This document shows positions 1 to 8,434 of a DNA stretch of 64,000 bases, one piece after another; position 1 is the stretch's first letter; every line of letters begins with the position of its first letter. Source of the stretch: Mycobacterium sp. (GTDB taxonomy: Bacteria > Actinomycetota > Actinomycetes > Mycobacteriales > Mycobacteriaceae); NCBI RefSeq assembly GCF_002863225.1, contig NZ_PKEK01000041.1, positions 1 through 64,000 of the forward strand. The letters run 5' to 3'. The position numbers and the translations under genes are program-made. Below the pieces are notes generated by a model. The model ran no database searches. It worked only from the letters and a program-made list of their open reading frames with translations, and was not told the DNA's origin.

Positions 1-77
1 TCCTCCGAGGACATACCCGCAGCGACCAATTCCCAGAACTGACGCTGCACCGCCACCAACGAATGATGAGTCGCCAT
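1..77 (-). mobile_element. IS30-type transposase, N-terminal fragment (cut by window edge)
   Basis: Read on the minus strand from ATG at 77, the frame is open to the window edge and gives 25 residues containing VQRQFWELVAAGMSSE. This is the kind of helix-turn-helix start seen in IS30-family transposases of actinobacteria, which bind the element's ends. The bases just upstream (about 78-120, including GAAGTGTTGCAACCACC) look like the terminal region of such an element, but only one end is visible. In M. tuberculosis the place next to the M20 peptidase gene is held by acpS/fas, so the insertion sequence probably landed in or beside that junction. The family call rests on one short segment. Confidence 0.55.
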
Positions 78-183
78 CAACACCCCTACCTACGAAGTGT
101 TGCAACCACCCCTTTAACCCAAGTCGCACTTTTGCGCGCTGGCGTCGATCTCGACGCTTCGACCAACCGCTAGCCTCGACGTC

Positions 184-1509
184 ATGAGCGATCTCGTCGA
201 GCGCGTACGCGAGTTGTTGCCGTCGGTGCGCGACGATTTGGAAAACCTGGTCCGCATCCAATCGGTGTGGGCCGACCCAGCACGTCGTGACCAGGTGCAC
301 CGCAGCGCCCAGGCCACCGCAGACCTGTTGTCGCAAGCCGGTTTTGGTGACGTGCAGATTGTCAGCGAAGGCGGTGCGCCCGCCGTCATCGCGCGGCACC
401 CCGCACCGGCCGGAGCACCGACCGTGCTGCTGTACGCCCACCACGACGTGCAACCCGAAGGTGACCCGGACCAATGGGTGTCGCCGCCGTTCGAGCCGAC
501 CGAACGCGACGGGCGACTCTACGGTCGCGGTAGCGCCGACGACAAGGCGGGTATCGCAACGCATTTGGCGGCTTTTCGGGCCCACGACGGCAACCCGCCG
601 GTGGGAGTGACGGTGTTCGTCGAAGGCGAGGAGGAGTCGGGATCGCCTTCGCTGGGCCGGCTGTTGGCCGCCCACCGTGACGCACTGAAGGCCGATGTGA
701 TCGTGATCGCCGACTCCGACAACTGGACCACCGAGATCCCGGCGCTGACGGTCTCGCTGCGCGGGCTGGCCGACTGCGTGGTCGAAGTGGCCACCCTTGA
801 TCACGGTCTGCACTCCGGTCTGTGGGGTGGGGTGGTACCCGATGCGCTGTCGGTGCTGGTGCGCCTGCTGGCCAGCCTGCATGACGACGACGGCAACGTT
901 GCGGTAGCCGGTCTGCACGAAAGTACAGCTGCCGCAGTCGAATACCCTGCTGACCGGGTGCGTGACGAATCGGGACTGCTGGACGGGGTGAGCGAAATCG
1001 GCTCCGGCTCAGTGCCGCAACGCATGTGGGCCAAGCCCGCGATCACCGTGGTCGGTATCGATACCACTTCTATTGCGGCGTCGTCGAATACGCTGATTCC
1101 GCGCGCCCGGGCCAAAGTCAGCATGCGCGTCGCCCCGGGCGGTGACGCGGCCGGGCACCTCGAGGCGCTGACCGCGCATCTGAAGCAGCACGCGCCGTGG
1201 GGCGCCCACGTCACCGTGACGCCGGGAGACGTCGGGCAGCCCTATGCCATCGACGTGACCGGCCCGGTGTACGACGCCGCGCGCGCCGCCTTTCGCCAGG
1301 CCTGGGGGACCGAGCCGGTCGACATGGGGATGGGCGGCTCGATCCCGTTCATCGCCGAATTCGCCGCCGCCTATCCAGACGCGGCGATTTTGGTCACCGG
1401 AGTCGAGGATCCGGGGACGCAGGCGCACAGCGTCAACGAGAGCCTGCACTTGGGCGTGTTCGAGCGCGCCGCGACCGCCGAGGCACTGCTGCTGGCCAAC
1501 CTGGCCTAG
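184..1509 (+). CDS. M20-family metallopeptidase (dipeptidase), Rv2522c-like
   Basis: A 441-residue zinc-dependent M20 exopeptidase that probably hydrolyses dipeptides or related amides in the cytosol. Metal ligands are visible in order: YAHHDVQPEGD (residues 84-94) with His and Asp ligands, GRGSADDKAG (114-123) with the bridging Asp and adjacent Asp, and the catalytic/ligand acidic run EGEEESG (147-153). The C-terminal segment MGMGGSIPFI and the HSVNE motif near the end complete the usual set. There is no signal peptide. The ATG at 184 begins the family-like MSDLVERVRELLP. It stands alone beside the transposase fragment and precedes a minus-strand secreted-protein gene. Exact substrate is unknown. 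Confidence 0.9.
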   Translation: MSDLVERVRELLPSVRDDLENLVRIQSVWADPARRDQVHRSAQATADLLSQAGFGDVQIVSEGGAPAVIARHPAPAGAPTVLLYAHHDVQPEGDPDQWVSPPFEPTERDGRLYGRGSADDKAGIATHLAAFRAHDGNPPVGVTVFVEGEEESGSPSLGRLLAAHRDALKADVIVIADSDNWTTEIPALTVSLRGLADCVVEVATLDHGLHSGLWGGVVPDALSVLVRLLASLHDDDGNVAVAGLHESTAAAVEYPADRVRDESGLLDGVSEIGSGSVPQRMWAKPAITVVGIDTTSIAASSNTLIPRARAKVSMRVAPGGDAAGHLEALTAHLKQHAPWGAHVTVTPGDVGQPYAIDVTGPVYDAARAAFRQAWGTEPVDMGMGGSIPFIAEFAAAYPDAAILVTGVEDPGTQAHSVNESLHLGVFERAATAEALLLANLA

Positions 1510-1518
1510 TACCCGGCG

Positions 1519-1869
1519 TCACCCGACTTTGGTCAGCTGAAACTGAAGTGGGGGAAGCTCGATGCTGCTGCTCGTCCAGGCCCGGGTACCGGTCAGCGAA
1601 TCGTTGTCGATGGTGATCACTCCGCCGGTCCACGTGTTGCCGTGCAGATGGACATCGAGGTCCGGCGACGCGCCGTCGTTTTCGCTGAGACGCATACAGC
1701 CTGAGCCGCATGAGGTGACTGTCCAGGCCTTCGGCGGCATGTCGTGCACGCTCGTCGCCTGCCAGGTGTACGAACCGGGGGTCAGGGCGGCCGATGCGAC
1801 GCCGGACAACCCGACCGCCGCGCCGGCAAGGACAGCGCACACCGCTAGTGCGCGTGGAATCGTCGTCAT
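1519..1869 (-). CDS. Small secreted protein of unknown function
   Basis: A 116-residue protein with a clear Sec signal peptide: a short basic start, a hydrophobic core and an ASA cleavage site at residues 25-27, leaving a mature chain of about 89 residues. The mature part has one likely disulfide (C54 and C58 in SCGSGC) and many Thr/Ser/Trp residues (SYTWQATS, GNTWTGGV), as in small beta-rich exported proteins of mycobacteria. I do not recognise a catalytic motif. It lies directly downstream of bcp on the same strand (12-base gap), so the two may be cotranscribed. Function is not assigned. Confidence 0.75.
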   Translation of the reverse strand: MTTIPRALAVCAVLAGAAVGLSGVASAALTPGSYTWQATSVHDMPPKAWTVTSCGSGCMRLSENDGASPDLDVHLHGNTWTGGVITIDNDSLTGTRAWTSSSIELPPLQFQLTKVG

Positions 1870-1881
1870 CGGTGTCTCGTC

Positions 1882-2355
1882 CTAGACGGACAGCTCGCGG
1901 CGCAGCTTGGCGACGTGCCCGGTGGCCTTGACGTTGTACTGCGCCTCGGCGATCTTGCCCTTCTCGTCGACGACGAACGTCGAACGAATGACGCCCTGGA
2001 CCGTCTTGCCGTACATCTTCTTCTCGCCGTACGCGCCGTAGGCCGTCAAGGTCTTGCGCTCCGGGTCGGACAGCAGCGGGAAGGTCAGCTTCTCGGCGTC
2101 GCGGAACTTGGCCAGCTTCTCGGGCTTGTCGGGAGAGATGCCGACGACGTCGATGCCGGCCCCGCTGAGTTCGCTCAGGCTGTCCCGGAAGTCGCAGGCC
2201 TGCTTGGTGCATCCGGGCGTCGACGCCGCCGGGTAGAAGTACACGATCACGCGACGGCCCTTGTAGTCGGCCAGCGAGATCTTGTTGCCGTCGGCGTCGG
2301 GGAGGGAGAAGGCGGGCGCTTTGTCGCCCGGTGCGAGGCGGGTGGAGTCGGTCAC
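1882..2355 (-). CDS. bcp: Thioredoxin-dependent thiol peroxidase Bcp (peroxiredoxin)
   Basis: A 157-residue atypical 2-Cys peroxiredoxin that reduces H2O2 and organic hydroperoxides using thioredoxin. The peroxidatic cysteine is C49 in PAASTPGCT, and the resolving partner C54 (QACDFRD) is five residues on, as in the PrxQ/BCP class. I chose GTG at 2355 rather than the upstream TTG at 2427. It gives the family's start TDSTRLAPGDKAPAF and the usual length, and it is preceded by AGAAAGG at good spacing; the extra 24 residues would be Pro-rich and unlike the family. A TACCCT hexamer near 2405-2410 may be its -10 element. The secreted-protein gene follows. Confidence 0.92.
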   Translation of the reverse strand: MTDSTRLAPGDKAPAFSLPDADGNKISLADYKGRRVIVYFYPAASTPGCTKQACDFRDSLSELSGAGIDVVGISPDKPEKLAKFRDAEKLTFPLLSDPERKTLTAYGAYGEKKMYGKTVQGVIRSTFVVDEKGKIAEAQYNVKATGHVAKLRRELSV

Positions 2356-2474
2356 GAAGCTACCTTTCTGTTCACCGGCAGGTGGGACGGGCGCCGGCTG
2401 ATCTAGGGTAGGTCCGGCAGGCACCAACCTAGACCGCGCCTGGTCCGGGGTCGCCGACGACAGGGAGGACGAGC

Positions 2475-2702
2475 GTGGCGGAGCGGGATCCCGACACCAT
2501 CAAGCAGGAGATCGACAAGGCCCGCGATCAGCTCGCGTCGACCGTCGACTCGCTGGCTGTGCGGGCCAATCCCCGCCGACTCGCCGACGACGCCAAGGCC
2601 CGCGCGATCGGCTTTGTCACCAAGCCCGCGGTGGTGATCTCGCTGGCCGGGATCGCGGCGTTGGCTGCCGCTCTGGCGGTACAGCGCATCCGCAACAGAT
2701 AG
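2475..2702 (+). CDS. DUF3618-type small membrane protein, Rv2520c-like
   Basis: A 75-residue protein starting at GTG 2475 behind a GGGAGGACGAGC ribosome-binding site. The N-terminal half is a charged helix with the pattern DPDTIKQEIDKARDQLASTVD, typical of DUF3618 proteins. The C-terminal part (about residues 48-68) is a single Ala/Leu-rich transmembrane helix followed by RIRNR. Its role is unknown; proteins of this type are small inner-membrane proteins found near stress or envelope genes. It is divergent from bcp, with about 120 bases between the two starts that must hold both promoters. Confidence 0.85.
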   Translation: MAERDPDTIKQEIDKARDQLASTVDSLAVRANPRRLADDAKARAIGFVTKPAVVISLAGIAALAAALAVQRIRNR

Positions 2703-2706
2703 TCGG

Positions 2707-3594
2707 CTAGGCGGCTCGAGCCGCGTTCCTCCACGCCAGCGGATTCAATTCACGGAACGGGTCATCGGCCCGAATGGCCAACAGGTCGGCGAGGATTGTC
2801 TCCACCGCGTCTTGGGTCTGTGCCTTCAGCGATGCCGTCCAGGCGTCGGCCGAAATGCCGCTCGGCTTGGCCGTGGTGATGGGCGGGCCGAAGCGCAGGT
2901 ACATCCGTTGCGGACGGGGGAGCAGGGTGGGGCCGACGCCGCGCATCAGCGGCATCGCCAGCTCTGGATTCCCGGTCATCTTGTTGCTGACCGCCTGGCA
3001 GAGCCGGCCGAGCAGGCCGTTGCGGCTGACCATGCTCTTGTACACGTCGTCACCGCCGACCAGGCCTACCGGAATGATCGGATAGTCGTGTTCGGCCGCG
3101 ATCCGCGCGAATCCGGACCGGCCCGTCCAATTCAGTTGATATTCCTCGCCTTTGAACTTGGCGATCTCACGACCCCCGCCCGGAAAAACCAGGATGGTCT
3201 CGTTGTTGCGCATCAGTTCGTGCGCCGTTTCGCGTTCCCCCACCACGCCGCCGTAGGCGAGCATCACGTCACGGCTCAGGCCCGGCTGTCCGCCGATTCG
3301 TCGGTCGGCCAAGGGCCGCACGCGTGCACCGATCGCACGCCGCACGAAGTGCGGGATCAACAGGACCTCACCGCCGATGAACTGGGTGTGGTTGCCCACC
3401 AACAGGAACCGGCCGTCGGCCGGTAGTTGCTCCAGCCCGCTGATGTGCGGTTGATACAGGTCGATGAGGGGAGCGATACGGCTCTGGAGTCCGTCCAGTG
3501 CGTAACGCAACGCCTGCACTCGCCGCGAGGCGAGTTCTGGGGTGGACGAATCGGTGGGCTGATCCACAGCGATCTCCGTTTGATCGAAAGTCAT
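2707..3594 (-). CDS. Lysophospholipid/diacylglycerol acyltransferase-like protein
   Basis: A 295-residue protein of the LPLAT (PlsC-like) superfamily, closest in pattern to the MGAT/DGAT-like branch. Visible blocks are VGNHTQFIGGEVLL (residues 66-79), with the catalytic His at 69, and the substrate-binding block FPGGGRE (137-143). The classical HX4D acid is replaced: the residue five after the His is Gly (HTQFIG). This occurs in divergent DGAT-like members and makes substrate prediction unsafe. No signal peptide or strong membrane helix is visible. It is divergent from the TetR gene at 3642 across a palindromic operator and is probably that regulator's target. Its ATG sits six bases after a TAGCGT -10, so the mRNA is probably leaderless. 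Confidence 0.82.
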   Translation of the reverse strand: MTFDQTEIAVDQPTDSSTPELASRRVQALRYALDGLQSRIAPLIDLYQPHISGLEQLPADGRFLLVGNHTQFIGGEVLLIPHFVRRAIGARVRPLADRRIGGQPGLSRDVMLAYGGVVGERETAHELMRNNETILVFPGGGREIAKFKGEEYQLNWTGRSGFARIAAEHDYPIIPVGLVGGDDVYKSMVSRNGLLGRLCQAVSNKMTGNPELAMPLMRGVGPTLLPRPQRMYLRFGPPITTAKPSGISADAWTASLKAQTQDAVETILADLLAIRADDPFRELNPLAWRNAARAA

Positions 3595-3600
3595 GGGTAC

Positions 3601-3635
3601 ACGCTACCAAACGAACTAGTTCGTATGGTTAGAAT
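3601..3635. promoter_or_regulatory. Shared operator and two facing leaderless promoters
   Basis: The perfect 14-base palindrome ACGAACTAGTTCGT (3611-3624) extends to 24 bases (3606-3629) with only one mismatched pair. On its right, TAGAAT (3630-3635) is followed after six bases by the GTG of the TetR gene at 3642. On its left, TAGCGT on the minus strand (3606-3601) is followed after six bases by the ATG of the acyltransferase gene at 3594. Both transcripts would therefore start at their first codon. The palindrome lies exactly between the -10 hexamers, where a bound TetR dimer would block both promoters. The -10 positions are inferred by spacing. Confidence 0.75.
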
Positions 3636-3641
3636 CTTGCT

Positions 3642-4214
3642 GTGCGAACCACCACAGAGTTGCGGGACTCGATCCTGGCCGCGGCACGCTCCGAGTTCGC
3701 CCAGTACGGGCTGGCGGGCGCCCGGATCGACCGGATCGCAAAAGCCGCCTCCGCCAGTAAGGAACGCCTGTACGCGCACTTCACCGACAAAGAGGCGTTG
3801 TTTCGCGGAGTGGTGGCCATCGACATGGCGGAGTTCTTCGCCGCGGTGACATTGCGCGGCGACGCGGTACCCGAATTCGTCGGCGACATCTACGACCTGG
3901 CGTCGCGGCGGCCCGAGCACCTTCGCATGATGACCTGGGCCAACCTCGAAGGATTGGCGCTCGAGCCGCCGCGGATCGAGGGAATCGAATCCGTCGCCCT
4001 GCGCGACGTCGCCGTCATCGAAGCAGCGCAAGCCGCCGGCGATGTGGACGCGTCGTGGAACCCGATGGACCTACTGGTTCTGCTCTTCGGCGTCGGGCTG
4101 GCCTGGGCTCAGTCGCCGCATCCTGATGCTTCAGCAGCGGACCCGGCTGTCGTCGCGGCCCGGCGGGCTGCCGCGGTGGAAGCGGCGCGCCGGATAGTTG
4201 CTCCGGCATCGTGA
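3642..4214 (+). CDS. TetR-family transcriptional regulator
   Basis: A 190-residue repressor-like protein. The N-terminal DNA-binding domain covers about residues 1-50: ILAAARSEFAQYGLAGARID, then IAKAASASKERLYAHFTDKE, with the recognition helix around SASKERLYAHF. The rest is an all-helical ligand domain typical of TetR_C; its ligand cannot be read from the sequence. The start is GTG 3642, supported by the -10 TAGAAT six bases upstream and by the family-like beginning. It faces the acyltransferase gene across a palindrome that is probably its own operator, so it likely represses itself and that gene, perhaps in response to a lipid or fatty acyl ligand (inference). Confidence 0.88.
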   Translation: MRTTTELRDSILAAARSEFAQYGLAGARIDRIAKAASASKERLYAHFTDKEALFRGVVAIDMAEFFAAVTLRGDAVPEFVGDIYDLASRRPEHLRMMTWANLEGLALEPPRIEGIESVALRDVAVIEAAQAAGDVDASWNPMDLLVLLFGVGLAWAQSPHPDASAADPAVVAARRAAAVEAARRIVAPAS

Positions 4215-4233
4215 TACGCGATGTGGTGGGTGA

Positions 4234-4309
<76 letters not shown>

Positions 4310-4470
4310 GTGCGCCCTACAGGACTGCGTCTGAGACAATAACAGCCATTCCGTCGACCGACGAAATCGTTGGGTCCGGGATCGGTTGCGGGTCACTGTC
4401 GACAGTCGTCTACACCCTAGAATATTCCGCAGAATCGCAGCACTACAGGTCGCAAGGAGGAACAGCGCAG

Positions 4471-5685
4471 GTGGCAGGTCGCTTTACCGGACTTCAGCAC
4501 GCATGCCGCCGGTCGCTGGCAGTGCTGATGGTGCCGATTGCCGTTTTCGGCGCGGCCGCGTGCAGCGGCAACGGCGGCGCGCCGGCGCCCAAGGCCATCA
4601 TGGACAAAGCCACCCCCTTCGGTGACCTGCTCGTTCCCAAGCTCACCACGTCGGTCACCGACGGTGCCGTCGGTGTCGCCGTCGACACCCCGGTGACGGT
4701 GAGCGCCGACAACGGTGTGCTGGCCTCGGTAGAGATGGTGAACGAGAACGGCGGGACGGTCGATGGGCAACTCAGCCCCGACGGCGTGCACTGGGCCACC
4801 AGCGAGCGGCTCGGCTATAACCGGAACTACACGCTGACCGCCAAGGCGCGGGGGCTGGGCGGGGTCGCGACCCGGCAGCTGTCTTTTCAGACCCATTCGC
4901 CGCACAACTTGACGATGGCGTACCCCAGACCAAGCGATGGCGAGGTGGTGGGCATCGGACAGACTGTCGCCGTTCAATTCGATGAGAACATCGCGGACCG
5001 CCAAGCCGCTGAGAAGGCGATCCGCGTCACCACGGACCCGCCCGTCGAAGGGGCGTTCTACTGGCTGAACAATCGCGAAGTGCGCTGGCGCCCAGAGCAT
5101 TTCTGGAAGCCGGGAACGAACGTCGACGTCGCGGTCAACACCTACGGGGTCGATCTCGGTGACGGATTGTTCGGGCAGGACAACGCCCGGACCCACTTCA
5201 CCATCGGCGACGAGGTCATCGCGACCGCCGACGACAACACCAAGATGGTCACGGTTCGGGTCAACGGCGAGGTCGTCAAGACCATGCCGACATCAATGGG
5301 CAAGGACAGCACGCCGACCGCCAGTGGGACCTACTTCCTCGGCGTGCGGTTCGCGCACATGATCATGGATTCGTCGACCTACGGCGTTCCGGCCAACTCG
5401 CCCAATGGATATCGCACCGAGGTGGATTTCGCCACCCAGATGTCCTACAGCGGCATTTTCGTGCACTCGGCTCCGTGGTCGGTCGGCGCCCAAGGTCACT
5501 CCAACACCAGCCACGGCTGCCTGAACGTGAGTCCGAGTAACGCGCAGTGGTTCTTCGAGCACACCAAGCGGGGCGACATCGTCGAGGTGCTCAACACCGT
5601 CGGCCCGCCGCTCTCGGGCACCGAGGGTCTCGGTGACTGGAACATCCCGTGGGACCAGTGGCACGCCGGTAACGCCAAGGCGTGA
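4471..5685 (+). CDS. ldtB: L,D-transpeptidase lipoprotein (LdtMt2-type)
   Basis: A 404-residue peptidoglycan cross-linking enzyme that forms 3-3 bonds between meso-DAP residues; orthologue of Rv2518c (LdtMt2/LppS, 408 residues). A lipoprotein signal ends at C31 (FGAAACSG), which anchors the protein outside the membrane. Two immunoglobulin-like domains follow (about 45-250), then the YkuD domain with H332 in FVHSAPWS and the catalytic C350 in SHGCLNVSP. Known carbapenem target in M. tuberculosis. GTG 4471 is preceded by AAGGAGG at ten bases. The gene is monocistronic between two tRNA genes. All catalytic features are intact. Confidence 0.95.
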   Translation: MAGRFTGLQHACRRSLAVLMVPIAVFGAAACSGNGGAPAPKAIMDKATPFGDLLVPKLTTSVTDGAVGVAVDTPVTVSADNGVLASVEMVNENGGTVDGQLSPDGVHWATSERLGYNRNYTLTAKARGLGGVATRQLSFQTHSPHNLTMAYPRPSDGEVVGIGQTVAVQFDENIADRQAAEKAIRVTTDPPVEGAFYWLNNREVRWRPEHFWKPGTNVDVAVNTYGVDLGDGLFGQDNARTHFTIGDEVIATADDNTKMVTVRVNGEVVKTMPTSMGKDSTPTASGTYFLGVRFAHMIMDSSTYGVPANSPNGYRTEVDFATQMSYSGIFVHSAPWSVGAQGHSNTSHGCLNVSPSNAQWFFEHTKRGDIVEVLNTVGPPLSGTEGLGDWNIPWDQWHAGNAKA

Positions 5686-5815
5686 CACTGATTCGCAACG
5701 CCATATTGGTTACCCGGCAACCTCATTCGCGCTCAGTTAATCGGATGGACGCCTGACGCGCCGATCTCATCACTCGTGCGCCCTGACGGGCGTGGACGCA
5801 CTTAGCCTGAGTGGT

Positions 5816-5992
5816 ATGGGTGAATCTTCCAGGCATCGCGGGGCATCCGAAGCACGAGGCCGCCTCGCCGTTTTCGGCGGCATTGTGTTGTGGCAAGTGG
5901 TCGGTGCGGCGGCGGGCGCCATCGGCTACGCCGCCGAGGCGGGCGGATTCGAACTCGAGATGCGCCGAGCCGCCCTGCGCAGCCAACGCTAG
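5816..5992 (+). CDS. Possible small single-pass membrane protein
   Basis: A 58-residue reading frame with a basic N-terminus (ESSRHRGASEARGR), one hydrophobic stretch (about residues 18-38, LAVFGGIVLWQVVGAAAGAI) and a charged tail. ATG 5816 lies seven bases after TAGCCT (5803-5808), which fits a leaderless -10. No family is recognised, and a second frame on the same strand is also open here. The promoter geometry and the clean membrane segment argue for a real gene, but the evidence is weak. It sits alone between ldtB and tRNA-His. Confidence 0.4.
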   Translation: MGESSRHRGASEARGRLAVFGGIVLWQVVGAAAGAIGYAAEAGGFELEMRRAALRSQR

Positions 5993-6026
5993 ACGGCGAC
6001 CTCGCAGCGCGCGGCGCCCCATTCGG

Positions 6027-6100
6027 GGTGACTGACGGGACTCGAACCCGCGACATTCAGGATCACAACCTGACGCTCTACCAACTGAACTACAGCCACC
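6027..6100 (-). tRNA. tRNA-His (anticodon GTG)
   Basis: Minus-strand cloverleaf with the extra G-1 at 6100 facing discriminator C (6027), as expected for tRNA-His. The acceptor is GTGGCTG/CAGTCAC with one G-T pair. The anticodon stem TCAGG/CCTGA encloses the loop TTGTGAT (anticodon GTG). The T arm is GCGGGTTCGAGTCCCGT. CCA is not encoded. Confidence 0.94.
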
Positions 6101-6133
6101 ATTGCCGCCAGTCGAGCAGCGGCGCCGTCGATA

Positions 6134-6781
6134 CTAACCGGTCGTGTCCCCGGTGGCCGAATCAGTTTCCTCCGGCGTGGCCGGAACCACCCCGAGCCCG
6201 TCTGCCACAGCGGCGATCTCGCTGGTCGTGGGCCCAGGCGGGGCGACGAATGCGGTGCCCCGGTAATACTTCAGCTCACGAATCGATTCGTGGATGTCGG
6301 CCAGCGCGCGGTGTGCCAGGCCCTTCGCCGGTTGGCCGTAGTAGATCCGCGGGTACCACCGGCGGCTCAGTTCTTTGATCGAGCTCACATCGATCATGCG
6401 GTAGTGCAGAAACGAGTCCAGCGTCGGCATGTCGCGGGCGATGAAGCCGCGGTCGGTGGCGATCGAGTTACCGGCCAGCGGCGCCGTCTTGGCCTGCTTG
6501 ACGTGTTGACGGATGTAATCCAGCACCGCCGCCTCGGCGGTGGCGATGTCGACCGTCGAGGTTCGCACCTCTTCGATCAGCCCCGAGCGGGTGTGCATCT
6601 CGGTCACCACGTCGACCATCGACGTCAGCGCGTCGTCGTCAGCGTGAATCACCACGTCGACGCCGTCGCCGAGAATGTTGAGGTCGCTGTCGGTCACCAA
6701 TACGGCGATCTCGATCAACTTGTCCGAGCCCAGGTCCAGCCCGGTCATCTCGCAGTCGATCCACACCAGTTCGTCCCGCAC
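6134..6781 (-). CDS. orn: Oligoribonuclease
   Basis: A DEDDh 3'-5' exoribonuclease that degrades 2-5 nt RNA and linear pGpG/pApA dinucleotides in the cytosol; orthologue of Rv2511. From GTG 6781 the protein is 215 residues, the same as the M. tuberculosis enzyme. Catalytic acids are D9 and E11 in [10 protein letters not shown], the Asp in [10 protein letters not shown], and His/Asp in [10 protein letters not shown]. In-frame alternatives are GTG 6790, which lies eight bases after the hexamer TAACTT (6804-6799) and could be leaderless, and TTG 6799. I prefer 6781 on family length. It is divergent from the HerA-like ATPase gene, 116 bases away. Confidence 0.93.
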   Translation of the reverse strand: MRDELVWIDCEMTGLDLGSDKLIEIAVLVTDSDLNILGDGVDVVIHADDDALTSMVDVVTEMHTRSGLIEEVRTSTVDIATAEAAVLDYIRQHVKQAKTAPLAGNSIATDRGFIARDMPTLDSFLHYRMIDVSSIKELSRRWYPRIYYGQPAKGLAHRALADIHESIRELKYYRGTAFVAPPGPTTSEIAAVADGLGVVPATPEETDSATGDTTG

Positions 6782-6897
6782 GGAGTTCACAGTAGGCAAA
6801 GTTAGCTGGCGGGCTCACAGCCACCCCGCCTGAGCGCGACAGCCAGTAAGGTCGGGCGTGATCTCGGACCACGGAAAAGGGGAGAGGCAACCGTCCT

Positions 6898-8433
6898 ATG
6901 AGCTCTGATTCGACCACGACCCCTGCGAAGCAAATCGCGGCCGGCTACGCCGTGGAGGGCCAGGCTTTGGAGCTGGGCACCGTTGTCGTCGACGGGAAGA
7001 CCGATCCGGCCGCGCAGATCCGCATTCCGCTGGCGACCGTCAACCGGCACGGCCTGGTGGCCGGGGCGACCGGGACCGGAAAGACCAAGACTCTGCAGGT
7101 GATTGCCGAGCAGCTCTCGGCCGCGGGGGTGCCGGTGCTGCTGGCCGACGTCAAGGGTGACCTGTCCGGCCTGGCGAAGCCCGGTGAGAGCAGTGATCGG
7201 ATCACCAAGCGGGCCGAGGAAACCGGCGACAAGTGGGAAGCGAGCGGCTTCCCGGTGGAGTTCCTGTCGCTGGGCACCAAGGGAGTTGGTGTCCCGGTGC
7301 GCGCAAGCATTGCCAGCTTCGGGCCGATCCTTTTGTCAAAGGTGTTGGGCCTGAACAACACTCAAGAGTCCACTCTCGGATTGATTTTTCGTTGGGCCGA
7401 TCAGAACAACTTGCCGCTGGTCCGACTACAAGACCTGCGCGCTGTCATCAGCTATCTGACCAGCGACTTGGGCAAGCCCGAATTGAAAACTCTGGGTGGT
7501 GTGTCCGCGCAGACGGCCGGCGTCATCTTGCGCGCTCTGGTGAATTTGGAATCCGAAGGCGCCGAAACATTCTTCGGCAAGCCAGAACTCGACCCCAAGG
7601 CGCTACTCAACTCCGACCAAACTGAATCCGGGACCATCTGGCTGCTCGAACTGGGCGATCAAGCATCACGCCCCGTGCTGTTCTCGACTTTCTTGATGTG
7701 GATGTTGTCCACGCTCTTCAGATCGTTACCGGAAGTCGGGGACGTCGACAAGCCCAAGCTCGTGTTCGTCTTCGACGAAGCTCACCTGCTGTTCAGCGAT
7801 GCATCAAAAGCGTTCTTGGAACAGGTCGAGCAGACGGTCAAACTGATCCGCTCCCGGGGCGTGGGTGTCTTTTTCTGCACCCAACTCCCCACCGATGTTC
7901 CGAATGAAGTGCTGTCTCAGTTGGGTGCTCGAATCCAGCACGCGCTGCGGGCATTCACTCCTGACGACCAGAAAGCCCTCACCAAAACTGTTCGGACATA
8001 TCCCAAAACCGACGTCTACGATCTGGAGACGGCACTGACTTCGCTCGGTATCGGCGAAGCGGTGGTGACTGTGTTGTCGGAGCGAGGGGCGCCGACGCCC
8101 GTCGCGTGGACGAGGCTTCGTTCGCCCCGCTCGCTGATGGCCGCCGTCGAGACCAGTGAGATTGTCAAAGCAGCGAAATCCAGCCCGCTGCAGGAGAAGT
8201 ACGGCAAAGACGACAACTCTCCTGCCGCTGCCGAAAAGGTGGAGGAGATCATCGCGAAGGCGAAAGCTCAGGCCGAAGCCAATCAGCCGGCTGCGAAGAA
8301 ATCTACGAAATCCACACCGGCGCCTGCCCAAAAAGAGAGCTGGCTCAGGACTTACCTCAGAAGCCGGGAAGGCCGCAGCCTCATAACAAAGCTGTTGAAC
8401 CTAGCGCTGCAGGCATTCTCCAAACGCCGCTAG
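6898..8433 (+). CDS. HerA/FtsK-like P-loop ATPase, DUF853 type (Rv2510c-like)
   Basis: A 511-residue soluble ATPase. Walker A is GATGTGKTKT (about residues 57-66) and Walker B is LVFVFDEAHLLF (about 287-298). A glutamine-containing segment FFCTQLPTDVPNEV and an arginine-finger-like LGARIQHALRAF follow. The family resembles bacterial and archaeal HerA hexameric motors; its role in mycobacteria is unproven. The C-terminal 70 residues are Ala/Lys-rich (AKAKAQAEANQPAAKKSTK), then a basic tail. A TAAGGT hexamer near 6847 and the ribosome site AAAAGGGGAG precede ATG 6898. From about 7300 to the end, base composition looks visibly less GC-rich than in neighbouring genes. It ends one base from the convergent cmrA. 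Confidence 0.88.
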   Translation: MSSDSTTTPAKQIAAGYAVEGQALELGTVVVDGKTDPAAQIRIPLATVNRHGLVAGATGTGKTKTLQVIAEQLSAAGVPVLLADVKGDLSGLAKPGESSDRITKRAEETGDKWEASGFPVEFLSLGTKGVGVPVRASIASFGPILLSKVLGLNNTQESTLGLIFRWADQNNLPLVRLQDLRAVISYLTSDLGKPELKTLGGVSAQTAGVILRALVNLESEGAETFFGKPELDPKALLNSDQTESGTIWLLELGDQASRPVLFSTFLMWMLSTLFRSLPEVGDVDKPKLVFVFDEAHLLFSDASKAFLEQVEQTVKLIRSRGVGVFFCTQLPTDVPNEVLSQLGARIQHALRAFTPDDQKALTKTVRTYPKTDVYDLETALTSLGIGEAVVTVLSERGAPTPVAWTRLRSPRSLMAAVETSEIVKAAKSSPLQEKYGKDDNSPAAAEKVEEIIAKAKAQAEANQPAAKKSTKSTPAPAQKESWLRTYLRSREGRSLITKLLNLALQAFSKRR

Positions 8434-8434
8434 G

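Noticed and set aside
2356..2427. 24-residue N-terminal extension of Bcp
   Set aside because: It starts on TTG, has a Pro-rich composition, and the shorter start has both a ribosome site and family length.
2711..2724. Perfect palindrome GCGGCTCGAGCCGC at the 3' end of the acyltransferase gene, considered as a terminator
   Set aside because: It lies inside the coding end, has no loop bases and could equally be a codon effect (Ala-Ala-Arg).
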